Source: Sphingopyxis sp. CCNWLW2 (GTDB lineage Bacteria > Pseudomonadota > Alphaproteobacteria > Sphingomonadales > Sphingomonadaceae). Taken from it: a stretch of DNA of 64,000 nucleotides. The notes below the pieces were generated by a model. The model was not told the origin of the DNA. It was given only the letters and a program-made list of their open reading frames with translations, and made no database searches. Shown here piece by piece: positions 45,196-52,740 of the stretch. Positions within the stretch are counted from its first letter, which is position 1; each line of letters begins with the position of its first letter. A program made the position numbers and the translations under genes. Where the stretch lies: assembly GCF_037095755.1 (NCBI RefSeq), contig NZ_JBAWKJ010000001.1, forward strand, positions 809,001-873,000. The letters are read 5' to 3'.

Positions 45196-46116
45196 CTATT
45201 CGGCGGCGCGGTTCGCGCTGCCGAGCGCCGCGATATGATCGCGGCAAATTTTTCCGACGAGGCCTTCGAGCACGGCGACGCGCTCACCGATCCAAGCCAA
45301 TTCCTCGGCGCTGATCTTGTAGTGCGGCGAGTAGCGTGCGTTGACATAGGCGAGCCGCAAAAGCTCGAAGCAACGGCGACTGAACTTGTCGTCGCGCGGC
45401 CATGCTTCAACCAATTCAGGCGCAATCTGCTCGCATTGCGACCGAAGGAAATTAAGCCGGTGCGATTTGGGACTGTAGAGAGACAGCACGAGGAGCGCGC
45501 AATGATAGAAGCGCTCCGTGGCCTGATGGAATAGAAACGCCGCTTCCTTGTTTCGGGCCTTCGATAGAGCGTAGGCTGCCGTGTCGCGAAATCCCGACGC
45601 AGTACCGAACCATTCTTCAAAGTGCTTTTCTGCTTCAACCAGCGCTTCGTCGGCAGGCAGATTGCGCGGTTGTGCAAACTCATATCCCTCGGCCTCGTAG
45701 AGCGCGATGCCCTGCTCGACGATATCGACAAAGAAGGGACGCCCGCGCTCAAGCTGCGCGTTCACATCTTTCAGAGAGTGAACGATGAAGCTGACCGGCG
45801 CGGTCAGCGTGTGGTTGATCGTGACCTCGCGCATGAGGCGGTCTTCGGCCGCCGACCAATGTTCGAACTCGGTCAGCCGTTCGTTGTTCACGACGACGAG
45901 GATGTCATAGTCCGACTGGTAGCCGCCGACGGGATCATCGACCCAGTCGCCGCGCGCATAGCTGCCGTAGATAACGATCTTGAAAATGCGGCCCTTGCGG
46001 TTCCAGTCCGAGTTGCCGCGCGCATGCGCGATTTCGAATTCCTCGAACAGGATGCGCACGACATCGGCAAGCTCGCGCTGCTTGGATTGCGGGAGATGAT
46101 CGAGACCTGTTCGCAT
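45196..46116 (-). CDS. Fused nucleotidyltransferase-HEPN (MNT-HEPN) protein
   Basis: 306 residues from ATG 46116 (GTG 46125 possible). Nucleotidyltransferase ~40-150: 'IVIYGSYARGDWVDD' (GSYARGD) and the metal-binding Asps in 'YQSDYDILVVV'. HEPN domain ~175-300: 'KEAAFLFHQATERFYHCALL' with helical C-terminus. Separate MNT and HEPN proteins form toxin-antitoxin pairs in which MNT AMPylates HEPN; here both are on one chain, so an enzymatic role in resistance or element maintenance is possible. Extending the frame upstream runs through the G/C homopolymer and gives an absurd poly-Gly/poly-Pro start, so it is rejected. Confidence 0.85.
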   Translation of the reverse strand: MRTGLDHLPQSKQRELADVVRILFEEFEIAHARGNSDWNRKGRIFKIVIYGSYARGDWVDDPVGGYQSDYDILVVVNNERLTEFEHWSAAEDRLMREVTINHTLTAPVSFIVHSLKDVNAQLERGRPFFVDIVEQGIALYEAEGYEFAQPRNLPADEALVEAEKHFEEWFGTASGFRDTAAYALSKARNKEAAFLFHQATERFYHCALLVLSLYSPKSHRLNFLRSQCEQIAPELVEAWPRDDKFSRRCFELLRLAYVNARYSPHYKISAEELAWIGERVAVLEGLVGKICRDHIAALGSANRAAE

Positions 46117-46138
46117 CCTTTTCACCCTGTAAGGCGGC

Positions 46139-46176
46139 GGGGGGGGGGGGGCCCCCCCCCCCCCCCCCCCCCCCCC
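46139..46176. repeat. G13C25 homopolymer block
   Basis: Thirteen G (46139-46151) followed directly by 25 C (46152-46176), located in the 65-bp gap between the sigma-like gene and MNT-HEPN. Such a block is extremely unusual in a bacterial chromosome; it could fold into a 13-bp hairpin. An assembly or sequencing artefact is a serious possibility. Confidence 0.95.
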
Positions 46177-46181
46177 GCCGA

Positions 46182-46436
46182 TCAAAGCCATGGCCAAACC
46201 AGATGCGGGAAGCGCGCATGGAGGCAGCGCGACCACATGCCAAGCGCGCAGGCGAAGTCGTGGGTGACCTCATCAACGGTGATACCGTGGCGCGACGCCA
46301 GCTCCTCGTAAGGCGTTTCATCGAAGCGGATCGACAGGAAGATATCCCCCTGACGCGCGGTCATCTTGCCGAGCGCGATCACCATGCGGCGTTCGGCGTC
46401 CTCGATGGTGACGGTCGAAAGATCGCGGCGCCTCAT
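46182..46436 (-). CDS. Sigma-70 region 4-like small HTH protein
   Basis: 84 residues: 'ALGKMTARQGDIFLSIRFDE' and 'PYEELASRHGITVDEVTHDF' form a helix-turn-helix like sigma factor region 4. Such 'sigma factor-like' proteins are common beside ardC in sphingomonad mobile elements. It overlaps the ardC stop by 4 bp (ATGA). Function unknown, probably DNA-binding. Confidence 0.78.
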   Translation of the reverse strand: MRRRDLSTVTIEDAERRMVIALGKMTARQGDIFLSIRFDETPYEELASRHGITVDEVTHDFACALGMWSRCLHARFPHLVWPWL

Positions 46437-47326
46437 TGTCCCGCTCCTGCGAAGGCAAGCAGATAATCGCTAGCCTTGCTCGCCTGACTGGCGGCGCGGA
46501 AGATCGCCTTTTCGTCGCCGCGCAATACCGACAGCCACGACGCGATATAATCGGAATGACGAACGGTCGGCGCGATGCCGAGCGACGCACAGGTGAACGC
46601 CGACGCCATCTCGGCGACAAGTTCCTCCTTCGCGTAGCTGTCCGATCCGAACCCGCCCTTCTGGTCGCGGTCCAGACGGCTGCCGTGACCGGTCCAATGA
46701 CCAAGCTCATGCAGCGCCGTCCGATACCAGTTGATCGGCTCATGAAACGCTGCCTGCGGCGGCACAGCCACAAAATCATGGCTCGGGCTGTAAAAGGCGT
46801 CACCGCCGCCAATCTGGAAGCGCGCGCCGGTCGCGGCGATCAGCGCATCGGCCGCGCCGACGGCAATCACCGGATCGGGACTGACCATCGGCGTGATATA
46901 GGCCTCGGGCAGTCCCTCACATTGATCAACATTGAACACGACGAAGCGCTTGAGGAACGCCACCTGCCGCGCCTCGCGTTCGTCGCCGCGCGCGGCTTCG
47001 GCTTCCGCCTTGGGCGTGAAGCGATCGGCATAGCAGATGACCGTGCCCTTCTCGCCGCGCCGGACATTGCCGCCTGCGGCTTCGGCCTGCCGGTAAGTTA
47101 GCCAGCGCTGCGACGCATAGCCCTTGGCGACAACCTCGGCCCACAGGATCAGGACATTAATGCCGGTATAGCGCCGCGCGGTTCCGGCATTTTGCGGCAT
47201 GGTGCATCCACATGCCGCGCTGTCCCAAGGCTGCACCCATGGCAGCCGCCCTTCTTCGAGCTCCACGATGATCCGGTTGGTGACCTCCGAATAGAGGCTC
47301 GCCCGTTCGATTCTTTCCTTGCGCAT
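46433..47326 (-). CDS. ardC: ArdC family antirestriction protein
   Basis: 297 residues from ATG 47326 with GAAGGAG upstream. ArdC-like ssDNA-binding domain ~1-135 ('EVTNRIIVELEEGRLPWVQP', 'YTGINVLILW', 'RRGEKGTVICYADRF') and a zincin-like metallopeptidase domain after it with 'ALHELGHWTGH' and 'KEELVAEMASAF'. ArdC protects incoming transferred DNA from restriction in the recipient. It is preceded by the conserved leader found also before DUF736 and the parB-like gene. Confidence 0.92.
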   Translation of the reverse strand: MRKERIERASLYSEVTNRIIVELEEGRLPWVQPWDSAACGCTMPQNAGTARRYTGINVLILWAEVVAKGYASQRWLTYRQAEAAGGNVRRGEKGTVICYADRFTPKAEAEAARGDEREARQVAFLKRFVVFNVDQCEGLPEAYITPMVSPDPVIAVGAADALIAATGARFQIGGGDAFYSPSHDFVAVPPQAAFHEPINWYRTALHELGHWTGHGSRLDRDQKGGFGSDSYAKEELVAEMASAFTCASLGIAPTVRHSDYIASWLSVLRGDEKAIFRAASQASKASDYLLAFAGAGQ

Positions 47327-47424
47327 ATCCTTGCTCCTTCCAGCCACCGCACCCCGGCCCGGAAGGGGGCGGAGGTGGGCGGCAGGAAGGAGCCGGCAGA
47401 CCCGCATCATCGGGCGGGCTGCAT

Positions 47425-47470
47425 CCGAAGGACCGGAACGAAGAGGAGGACCCGCAGGGTTGCGGCCCGA
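47425..47470 (-). promoter_or_regulatory. Conserved 5' leader motif, copy A (ardC)
   Basis: Core 47425-47443 reads (plus strand) CCGAAGGACCGGAACGAAG, followed by AGGAGGA and a G/C hairpin-like TTGCGG stretch. On the ardC transcript it lies 99-117 nt before the start and gives CTTCGTTCCGGTCCTTCGG with TCCTCCT just 5' of it, complementary to the ardC ribosome site. Same order and spacing as copies B and C. Confidence 0.6.
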
Positions 47471-47871
47471 CCGGGCGGGGCTAAGGCGAGTGACGCCCAC
47501 CTCCGTCCCCGCAGCGCCGGGACATCTACGCCGCCGCAACGCGGCGACCGAATGCGCGCCAGCGGCGCCCTCGTCCCACGCGAATCAGATCATCCCCGCG
47601 CCGGTTACGGCGCGACATTTTGAGCGCGGCCGTCGCCGACGGCCTCATTTCCCTTCGGGCGGCGTCATCCGCGAGACGCTGTGAGAAAAAAAGTTCGAGC
47701 TACGCCAATACAGCCCGCGAACCTCCACGGACGCCCATGGATGCCCACGGCTCTACGCCATCTTGCGATAACAAAAAGGGCGGGTTTCTGCGGCGTTGAC
47801 GAACGAAGCCCCGATCCCCTTCTATGATCTCCCGTCGCAATATGATCCCCCGACATATGGAGAATAATCGC
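47471..47871. other. Intergenic region between ardC leader and alpA
   Basis: No supported gene. It contains a perfect 8-bp dyad GGCCGTCG-C-CGACGGCC at 47628-47644, and must hold the promoters for the ardC leader (minus) and alpA (plus). Confidence 0.5.
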
Positions 47872-48099
47872 ATGGCATATCAATCTCCCCTCCGTCTCAT
47901 GCGGCTTACCGAAGTCCTCGATCTCACCGGGCTCAGCCGCGCCACCCTCTATCGCAAGATCTCCGCCGGGACCTTTCCGCCGCAGCATAAGCTCGCCGAG
48001 CGCTGCTGCGGCTGGCGCGCGGGCGAAGTCGAGCTCTGGCTCCGTGATCCCGTCTCGTTCACGCTCGCCGACCTCGAGCGCTATCGCAACGCTGCCTGA
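47872..48099 (+). CDS. AlpA-family phage-type transcriptional regulator
   Basis: 75 residues from ATG 47872 (TGGAGA upstream). Winged-HTH of the AlpA/excisionase type: 'LMRLTEVLDLTGLSRATLYR' and 'AGTFPPQHKLAERCCGWRAG' then 'EVELWLRDP'. AlpA proteins activate integrase or excision genes of integrated elements, so it may control excision of this element. Divergent from ardC, convergent with DUF736. Confidence 0.88.
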   Translation: MAYQSPLRLMRLTEVLDLTGLSRATLYRKISAGTFPPQHKLAERCCGWRAGEVELWLRDPVSFTLADLERYRNAA

Positions 48100-48117
48100 A
48101 GGCCAAGCATGGCAAAG

Positions 48118-48145
48118 CCCCGCGCCGCATATTTTCGGCGCGGGG
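48118..48145. terminator. Bidirectional hairpin between alpA and DUF736
   Basis: CCCCGCGCCG (48118-48127) and CGGCGCGGGG (48136-48145) form a perfect 10-bp stem with an 8-nt loop, between two convergent genes. On the minus strand a short T run follows (CTTTGCC). Confidence 0.7.
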
Positions 48146-48157
48146 TGGAAGCCTGCC

Positions 48158-48481
48158 TCAGTCGGCGGGGTTCCAGATCAGCGCGTAACCGTCCTCGCCG
48201 TCCTGCCCGGCCGCGCGGCCGAGGTTCGCATAGAGGCGGCGCGGTCCGAACTCGGGCGCCGCGAGGCTCAGCGAAACATAGGGTTCGCCCGAAACTTGTC
48301 CGACGCGGATCCAGCCGGCACCGATCTCGACGCCTTCGGACCAGACCCGGTAGTCGGGCTGGACGTCGCCGCTCTTCGAGCGGTTGGTCCGGATTTCGAT
48401 CGCTGCGCGGATCGAGAGGGTCTTGAGTTGGCCCACGAAACCCGTTTCGATGGTGCCGTTCACAAAGCCGATAGCTGCCAT
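48158..48481 (-). CDS. DUF736 family protein
   Basis: 107 residues from ATG 48481 with AAGGAGA upstream. 'AIGFVNGTIETGFVGQLKTL', 'PDYRVWSEGVEIGAGWIRVG' and 'SGEPYVSLSLAAPEFGPRRL' are the DUF736 signature. These small proteins are ubiquitous on alphaproteobacterial plasmids and ICEs; function unknown. Its leader carries copy B of the conserved motif plus an extra long inverted repeat. Confidence 0.9.
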   Translation of the reverse strand: MAAIGFVNGTIETGFVGQLKTLSIRAAIEIRTNRSKSGDVQPDYRVWSEGVEIGAGWIRVGQVSGEPYVSLSLAAPEFGPRRLYANLGRAAGQDGEDGYALIWNPAD

Positions 48482-48563
48482 TGGTCGTCTCCTTGAAGTA
48501 CCGCGGGACCATCCCTGCGGCATGGGGCGGACCAGGAACCGGCGCGTAAGGCGTGCCGGGAAC

Positions 48564-48667
48564 CCGAAGGGCCGAAGCGAAGCGGAGGAGTGCGGCGGCG
48601 CGATTATTTGAAGCGAAGCGGCCGCGAGGAGCGTGCGCAGCACGCGGGGAAATAATCGCGCCGCCGC
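48564..48667 (-). promoter_or_regulatory. Conserved 5' leader motif, copy B (DUF736), with 18-bp inverted repeat
   Basis: Core CCGAAGGGCCGAAGCGAAG at 48564-48582, then CGGAGGAG. A perfect 18-bp inverted repeat follows (48592-48609 with 48650-48667, arms GCGGCGGCGCGATTATTT), enclosing a second GAAGCGAAGCGG-AGGAG unit and a GCGTGC-GCA-GCACGC hairpin (about 48631-48645). The core lies 83-101 nt before the DUF736 start. On the RNA the CTCCT segments are complementary to AGGAG. Confidence 0.6.
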
Positions 48668-49122
48668 GCTTTCGCGGGACGCCGCGCCGGTTCAGGTCAC
48701 ATCGCCCGTCGCCGGGATGGTTCTGCAGAACAGGTGGAGCGTGCCCGCGCTATCCGCGTGAACGATCAAACGAAACTTGAGTGAGAAATGCGATCTAACC
48801 GCGAACTGTGGCTACGATCAGAGCGGCCGCGCCCGAGTGGCAGTCCGTCTTCCTATCGGCTCATACCGCGCGGCAAGAAAACCATGTCCAAGGCATGCGA
48901 TTTGGCGTTTTCGTACAATCCCTGGGTCAGAAACGATATTATCGGGCTCGCCAACTTCCGTCCGGGCTTGGCGATTAGCGACCCCGGCAAGTCAGGATGG
49001 AGGGGCGAAGGATGCAGCATCCTCGTATGGGCGGCGCGAAGGCAACTTCGCGTCGCCTCTTTCTTTGGCTGAACCGCGGGCCGTCGCCGCTTGCGGCGGC
49101 GGCGCGCCCAAGTCATGAGCGC
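48668..49122. other. Intergenic region, no supported gene
   Basis: Low-complexity GC-rich sequence with arginine-rich translations in several frames; no family recognisable. The divergent-looking open frame at 48788-49072 (plus) lacks a convincing ribosome site or motif. Confidence 0.5.
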
Positions 49123-49147
49123 CGCGCCGGCCAACAAGGCCGGCGCG
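49123..49147. terminator. Strong GC hairpin downstream of the parB-like gene
   Basis: CGCGCCGGCC/GGCCGGCGCG-like perfect 10-bp stem around an AACAA loop (49133-49137), followed on the plus strand by GTCATTTTG. Probably a second terminator. Confidence 0.55.
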
Positions 49148-49164
49148 TCATTTTGCGCCCGCAG

Positions 49165-49196
49165 AAAAATAAGGCGGGCGACCAAAGCCGCCCGCC
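49165..49196 (-). terminator. Intrinsic terminator of the parB-like gene
   Basis: On the minus strand a GGCGGGC/GCCCGCC stem (49173-49196) is followed by TTATTTTTC, a textbook rho-independent terminator 7 nt past the parB-like stop. Confidence 0.8.
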
Positions 49197-49202
49197 GTCT
49201 TC

Positions 49203-50978
49203 TCATGCTGCCAAAGGCTGTCCGTCTTCTGCATCGGGTTCGGACGCTGCCGGAGCCGCAAGCTCGTGCGCGACTCGCCGCGCCGATTTGACGCTGCCGA
49301 CCCCGCCCCGCGTCGTATAGGCCGAAGGCGGAAACGCCATCCATTGCGGCACCCACGGTTGAGCCTTCGTCCGACCGTTTGACCCTTCAAGGCAATCGGA
49401 GACGATGGCCTTCAACGCCTTGCCCTTCTCACCGGCGTTCGCTGCGGCGACCTCCGGTCCCGCAACCTCGCCGACGATGGCGAGCAGAACTTCGCGGTCG
49501 CGAAGCTGGTCGAAGAAGGCCCCGTCCGCCGACCAGTGCTGGCGCATGTCCGTGCCGAGATGGAGCCCGATCATCTCCACCGCCTCGCTTCCTGCCTGCA
49601 ACGTCTCCCCCATGACGATCGCCACAATCTCCAGCACCACCGGATCGGGAAGGTCCAGCAGCCGCGCGAACAGCGGGGCAAAAGGGGGACGGTTCATTGG
49701 CCTTCCCGTGACGGTCGGTGCGTCCTCGTCGAACCCGAGCACCGCGAGCACAGCACGGCGCTTGAGGTCGAATGCAGTTTCTGCGGAAGACGTCTCGACG
49801 CTCTCGGCAATATCCTCCTTTGGCGCCCGTTGGCCCTCGACATCGACGCGCCAGAGGTCGGCCCCCGCGATGACATGCGCGAGCATCGCCCGCAGCGCGA
49901 CGCCGCCATGCCCTGCCAGATCGGCGCGCACCGCCGCATGGCGGTGGAGGTCGATATAGGCATTGAGCGGACCCGACACTTCGGCACGAACGGGCTTGGC
50001 GGTAAGGGCATCCCCGTCCTCGCTCCCACCTCCGCCCGAAAGCCGCTTCGCTTCTTTGGTGGTGACAAACCCCTCGTGGAAAGTCACCTCGCCGCTCTCG
50101 CGAACCTCGACATAGATGCGGCCGCCCTTGCGCTTGCCCGCATGAGTGTAATCCCACGAGCGGAACCAGTCGCCCCGCGCCATGACGGAAACATCTGACC
50201 ATCCGGCTTCGAGATACTCCGCCTTGCGCGCCTCGATGGCGGCGGTCTGCGCCGACCAGAAGCCATCGGCGTCGGCAAAGAAGCTGTCCTCGCCGAACAG
50301 GTCAGACACGACTGCAAGCTTTGCTTCCTCGGCATCGAACAGGGCATGCTTGACCGCGATAGCCGTGCCGCCGAACAGCCATGCTTTCAGTTGATGGCCG
50401 GTCGGACAATAGGCGCCTTCATCGTCGAACAGCGCGAGCCATGACTTCTGCTGGCTCTTCGATGCAAGGGTCAGATGCCGGACGGTGCCCGCATCAATCT
50501 CGCCGCCGCGATAGAGGGTGCGGATGCGCGGGAGCAGATTGCCAAGCGCAAGGATGCGCTTCACCGCGCCCGGCTCGAACCCGAAGCTGTCCGCGACCTC
50601 TTCGACCGACCGCCCCGCCTTGACCAACGCGACGAACGCTTCCCACTGGCTGACCTCGTCGGGCTGCACCCGCGCGAGATTTTCGAGCATCGACGCTTCG
50701 AGCGCATCGGCATCATCACCCTCGTCGAGAATGGCGCAAGGGATAGGCTTCACCGCCCCGCCCTCGCGCGCGACGGCACCAACGGCGGTAAAACGCCGAC
50801 GCCCCGCCACGATCTCGTAATGGCCTTCCGAGCAGTTCGGACGGACAAGCAGCGGAACGAGCACGCCCCGCGCGCGGATGCTCGGCATAAGGTCTGCGAC
50901 GTCGGGGTCTTTCCCCTTCCCGCGCATGTTGGCGGCAGCGATGGACAGGTTGCCCAGTTCAATGAAATCCAGCTTCAT
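49203..50978 (-). CDS. ParB/RepB/Spo0J-family protein (plasmid/ICE ParB-like)
   Basis: 591 residues from ATG 50978 (AAGGAAG upstream), long for ParB. N-terminal ParB nuclease-like/CTPase domain ~5-110: 'PDVADLMPSIRARGVLVPLL' and 'GHYEIVAGRRRFTA'. HTH ~115-165: 'ENLARVQPDEVSQWEAFVAL', 'EEVADSFGFEPGAVKRILAL'. The ~420-residue C-terminal extension is typical of the chromosomal-island ParB-like proteins of sphingomonads and rhizobia. No ParA partner is nearby, so the role may be regulatory or replication-linked. Its leader carries copy C of the conserved motif. Confidence 0.88.
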   Translation of the reverse strand: MKLDFIELGNLSIAAANMRGKGKDPDVADLMPSIRARGVLVPLLVRPNCSEGHYEIVAGRRRFTAVGAVAREGGAVKPIPCAILDEGDDADALEASMLENLARVQPDEVSQWEAFVALVKAGRSVEEVADSFGFEPGAVKRILALGNLLPRIRTLYRGGEIDAGTVRHLTLASKSQQKSWLALFDDEGAYCPTGHQLKAWLFGGTAIAVKHALFDAEEAKLAVVSDLFGEDSFFADADGFWSAQTAAIEARKAEYLEAGWSDVSVMARGDWFRSWDYTHAGKRKGGRIYVEVRESGEVTFHEGFVTTKEAKRLSGGGGSEDGDALTAKPVRAEVSGPLNAYIDLHRHAAVRADLAGHGGVALRAMLAHVIAGADLWRVDVEGQRAPKEDIAESVETSSAETAFDLKRRAVLAVLGFDEDAPTVTGRPMNRPPFAPLFARLLDLPDPVVLEIVAIVMGETLQAGSEAVEMIGLHLGTDMRQHWSADGAFFDQLRDREVLLAIVGEVAGPEVAAANAGEKGKALKAIVSDCLEGSNGRTKAQPWVPQWMAFPPSAYTTRGGVGSVKSARRVAHELAAPAASEPDAEDGQPLAA

Positions 50979-51074
50979 GACTTTCTTCCTTCTCTCTTCA
51001 ACCACACCCGGCCCCGGACGGCGGGGCGGGCGGCGAGAAAAGGCGACGGGACCGCGCCAAAGGACGGGGCGCAC

Positions 51075-51119
51075 CCGAAGGGCCGTAACGAAGTGTAGGA
51101 GCCGATGCGCAGCATCGGC
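51075..51119 (-). promoter_or_regulatory. Conserved 5' leader motif, copy C (parB-like)
   Basis: Core CCGAAGGGCCGTAACGAAG at 51075-51093, then TGTAGGAG and the hairpin GCCGATGC-GCA-GCATCGGC (51101-51119). It lies 97-115 nt before the start codon. The sequence between core and start also resembles that of ardC (GC-rich, CCGGG.CCGGG.TG.GGT before the ribosome site). Confidence 0.62.
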
Positions 51120-51473
51120 TTGCGGACCGGCCGAGCGATCCCATAGCCGTGCGCCGAACGACCCGTTGTCCGTGGCCGGCCCAACGACAACGCCGCCGTG
51201 CGGTCAGCGCGGCGTCCTCACCGGATAACAAATGCGCCCTTGGCGAAGCCGCAGGCGGGGCGGCGTGCGCGCGCAGATGTGCTTCGCGGCCGCCCCGTCA
51301 AGACCAGCGAGCCAAGAGCGCCGCGCGGCCCACCGTGCAAACGCGCGACCTCTGGCGGCAGCCTGCCGCCGCCAGTGCGCGCTCATTCCAGGCCGCGCTC
51401 ATTTAGAGCTCGGCGTTCGCCGTGATGTTTCGAAGATGCGGCGAAATTCGCTTTCGCTACCGGTGTCGGCAGG
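51120..51473. other. Intergenic region between parB leader and small HTH gene
   Basis: No gene supported. The sequence is GC-rich and arginine-coding in several frames; it presumably contains the promoter of the parB-like transcript. Confidence 0.5.
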
Positions 51474-51647
51474 TCAGCTGGTGAGTCCGGATTGAGCGAG
51501 GCGACGGATCGACTCCGTGGTCAGCAAAGTTCGGGTCCCGATCTTGATCGCATCGAGCGATCCCGATTTGATGAGAGCATAGACAGACGACCGGCCAATG
51601 CCGAGCGCCTTGGCAGTTTCGTTGATCGAAAGGACGAGGGGTTCCAT
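51474..51647 (-). CDS. Small HTH protein, excisionase/MerR-like
   Basis: 57 residues from ATG 51647 (GGAG 6 nt upstream). Translation: MEPLVLSINETAKALGIGRS, SVYALIKSGSLDAIKIGTRT, then LLTTESIRRLAQSGLTS. This is the winged-helix HTH_17 fold of excisionases and AlpA-like proteins. It lies between the integrase module and the parB-like gene, the normal place of an Xis gene, and could direct excision. A dyad upstream may be its operator. Confidence 0.85.
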   Translation of the reverse strand: MEPLVLSINETAKALGIGRSSVYALIKSGSLDAIKIGTRTLLTTESIRRLAQSGLTS

Positions 51648-51692
51648 GAGGGTCTCCGTGTGTGACGATTGTTGGCGGGAGACAGCTCAGGT

Positions 51693-51708
51693 TGCACATG
51701 ATTGTGCA
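51693..51708. promoter_or_regulatory. Dyad upstream of the small HTH gene
   Basis: TGCACA-TGAT-TGTGCA, a perfect 6-bp inverted repeat 46 bp before the ATG; candidate operator for autoregulation. Confidence 0.45.
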
Positions 51709-51828
51709 TGGGTCGTCCGGTAACGCGAACACCAAACAAATCTGCGAGCGGTGGGAGATTTCGGCAACCGTGCGCTACCGATTTTGGCGCTTTTCGGTCA
51801 GTTTTCGCTATCTCCTGAAGCGTCCCGT

Positions 51829-52740
51829 CTAGCCGGCGCCCCGATTTATTTTTACCGCCGCGACGATGTTTTTCGCAAATGCCCGCAGGCGGGTGTTCTC
51901 CGGAACGCGAATATCATTGTCATGGTCCTCGCTCGGTTCGCAGCGATCTCTAATAAGGTCCATGACCGCGCTTTCAGCACGATATTCATCTGGATCGATC
52001 GCGCGGAGCGCGGGGTGCTCGATCAAGGCCAGCAGCATCGCCTCATAATCGTATTCCTTCGGGCGCCCTCCGCTGTTGGGCCGCACTTTGAGCGCCCGGA
52101 TGATCTCTTCCGGTTCGGCATCGACGAAGATCTGAGCGCTGAACCAGAAGCCGCGTGGCGGAAGCACGATCGCCCGGTCGCTGGCGACTTCAGACAACAG
52201 CAAGCCTCGCAGCCGCCCGTAAAAGTGGCGGCGATGGACCGGACGCCGCATGCCTTTCCGGTCGTAGTAATAGGTAGCCGGGGCAGTTCGGCGGCCTAGA
52301 TAGTCGAAAAGCTTCTCGAGCGTTTCGACGGTCGAACGGCGGCTGCTGCCATAGACGGGGGTTCGCTTCTTTTCGGCAATCCCCAATCCATATTGGAAAT
52401 GCCGCCAAGACGCCGCGATGCAAGCAGCCATCGCGAGCAGGGCGATCATTGCCACCGAAGCCGCCTGACCGATGTCATCCCCGTTCAATACCGCCGCGCC
52501 CCAAACGACCAGGACGAGCAACAAAAGAAGAATACAGAGCAGGAATGACGTAGCTAGGACAAGGAACCGGCGCCTGACCGCGCGCTCGATGGCGACGGCG
52601 ACGCGATCGACCTCGTCTAACCCCAGCTCCTCCTTGTCCTTGGCGTATAAGAGGCGAGCGGCAATCCGCGCGAGACTCCGATGTGCATCGGTCGGCCGAT
52701 GCCATATCCCGGTCGGGGCTGTGGTCTCGGCGACGGGCAT
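51829..52740 (-). CDS. Hypothetical membrane protein next to integrase
   Basis: 303 residues from ATG 52740, preceded by an excellent ribosome site (GAAGGAGGAAATCG). Two adjacent transmembrane helices near 60-110 ('LVLATSFLLCILLLLLVLVV', 'ASVAMIALLAMAACIAA') split a short N-terminal part from a ~190-residue soluble C-terminal domain rich in Arg/Tyr ('ATYYYDRKGMRRPVHRRHFY'). No family recognised. It overlaps the 3' end of the integrase gene by 124 bp in another frame, so the two are co-transcribed. The role may be element-specific. Confidence 0.7.
   Translation of the reverse strand: MPVAETTAPTGIWHRPTDAHRSLARIAARLLYAKDKEELGLDEVDRVAVAIERAVRRRFLVLATSFLLCILLLLLVLVVWGAAVLNGDDIGQAASVAMIALLAMAACIAASWRHFQYGLGIAEKKRTPVYGSSRRSTVETLEKLFDYLGRRTAPATYYYDRKGMRRPVHRRHFYGRLRGLLLSEVASDRAIVLPPRGFWFSAQIFVDAEPEEIIRALKVRPNSGGRPKEYDYEAMLLALIEHPALRAIDPDEYRAESAVMDLIRDRCEPSEDHDNDIRVPENTRLRAFAKNIVAAVKINRGAG

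Noticed and set aside
46116..46236. N-terminal extension of MNT-HEPN through the G/C block
   Set aside because: It yields poly-Gly and poly-Pro runs from the homopolymer and lies upstream of sensible starts at 46116/46125.
48788..49072. Possible 94-residue gene between DUF736 and the parB-like gene
   Set aside because: Composition and start do not look like coding sequence; the region is a leader/terminator zone.
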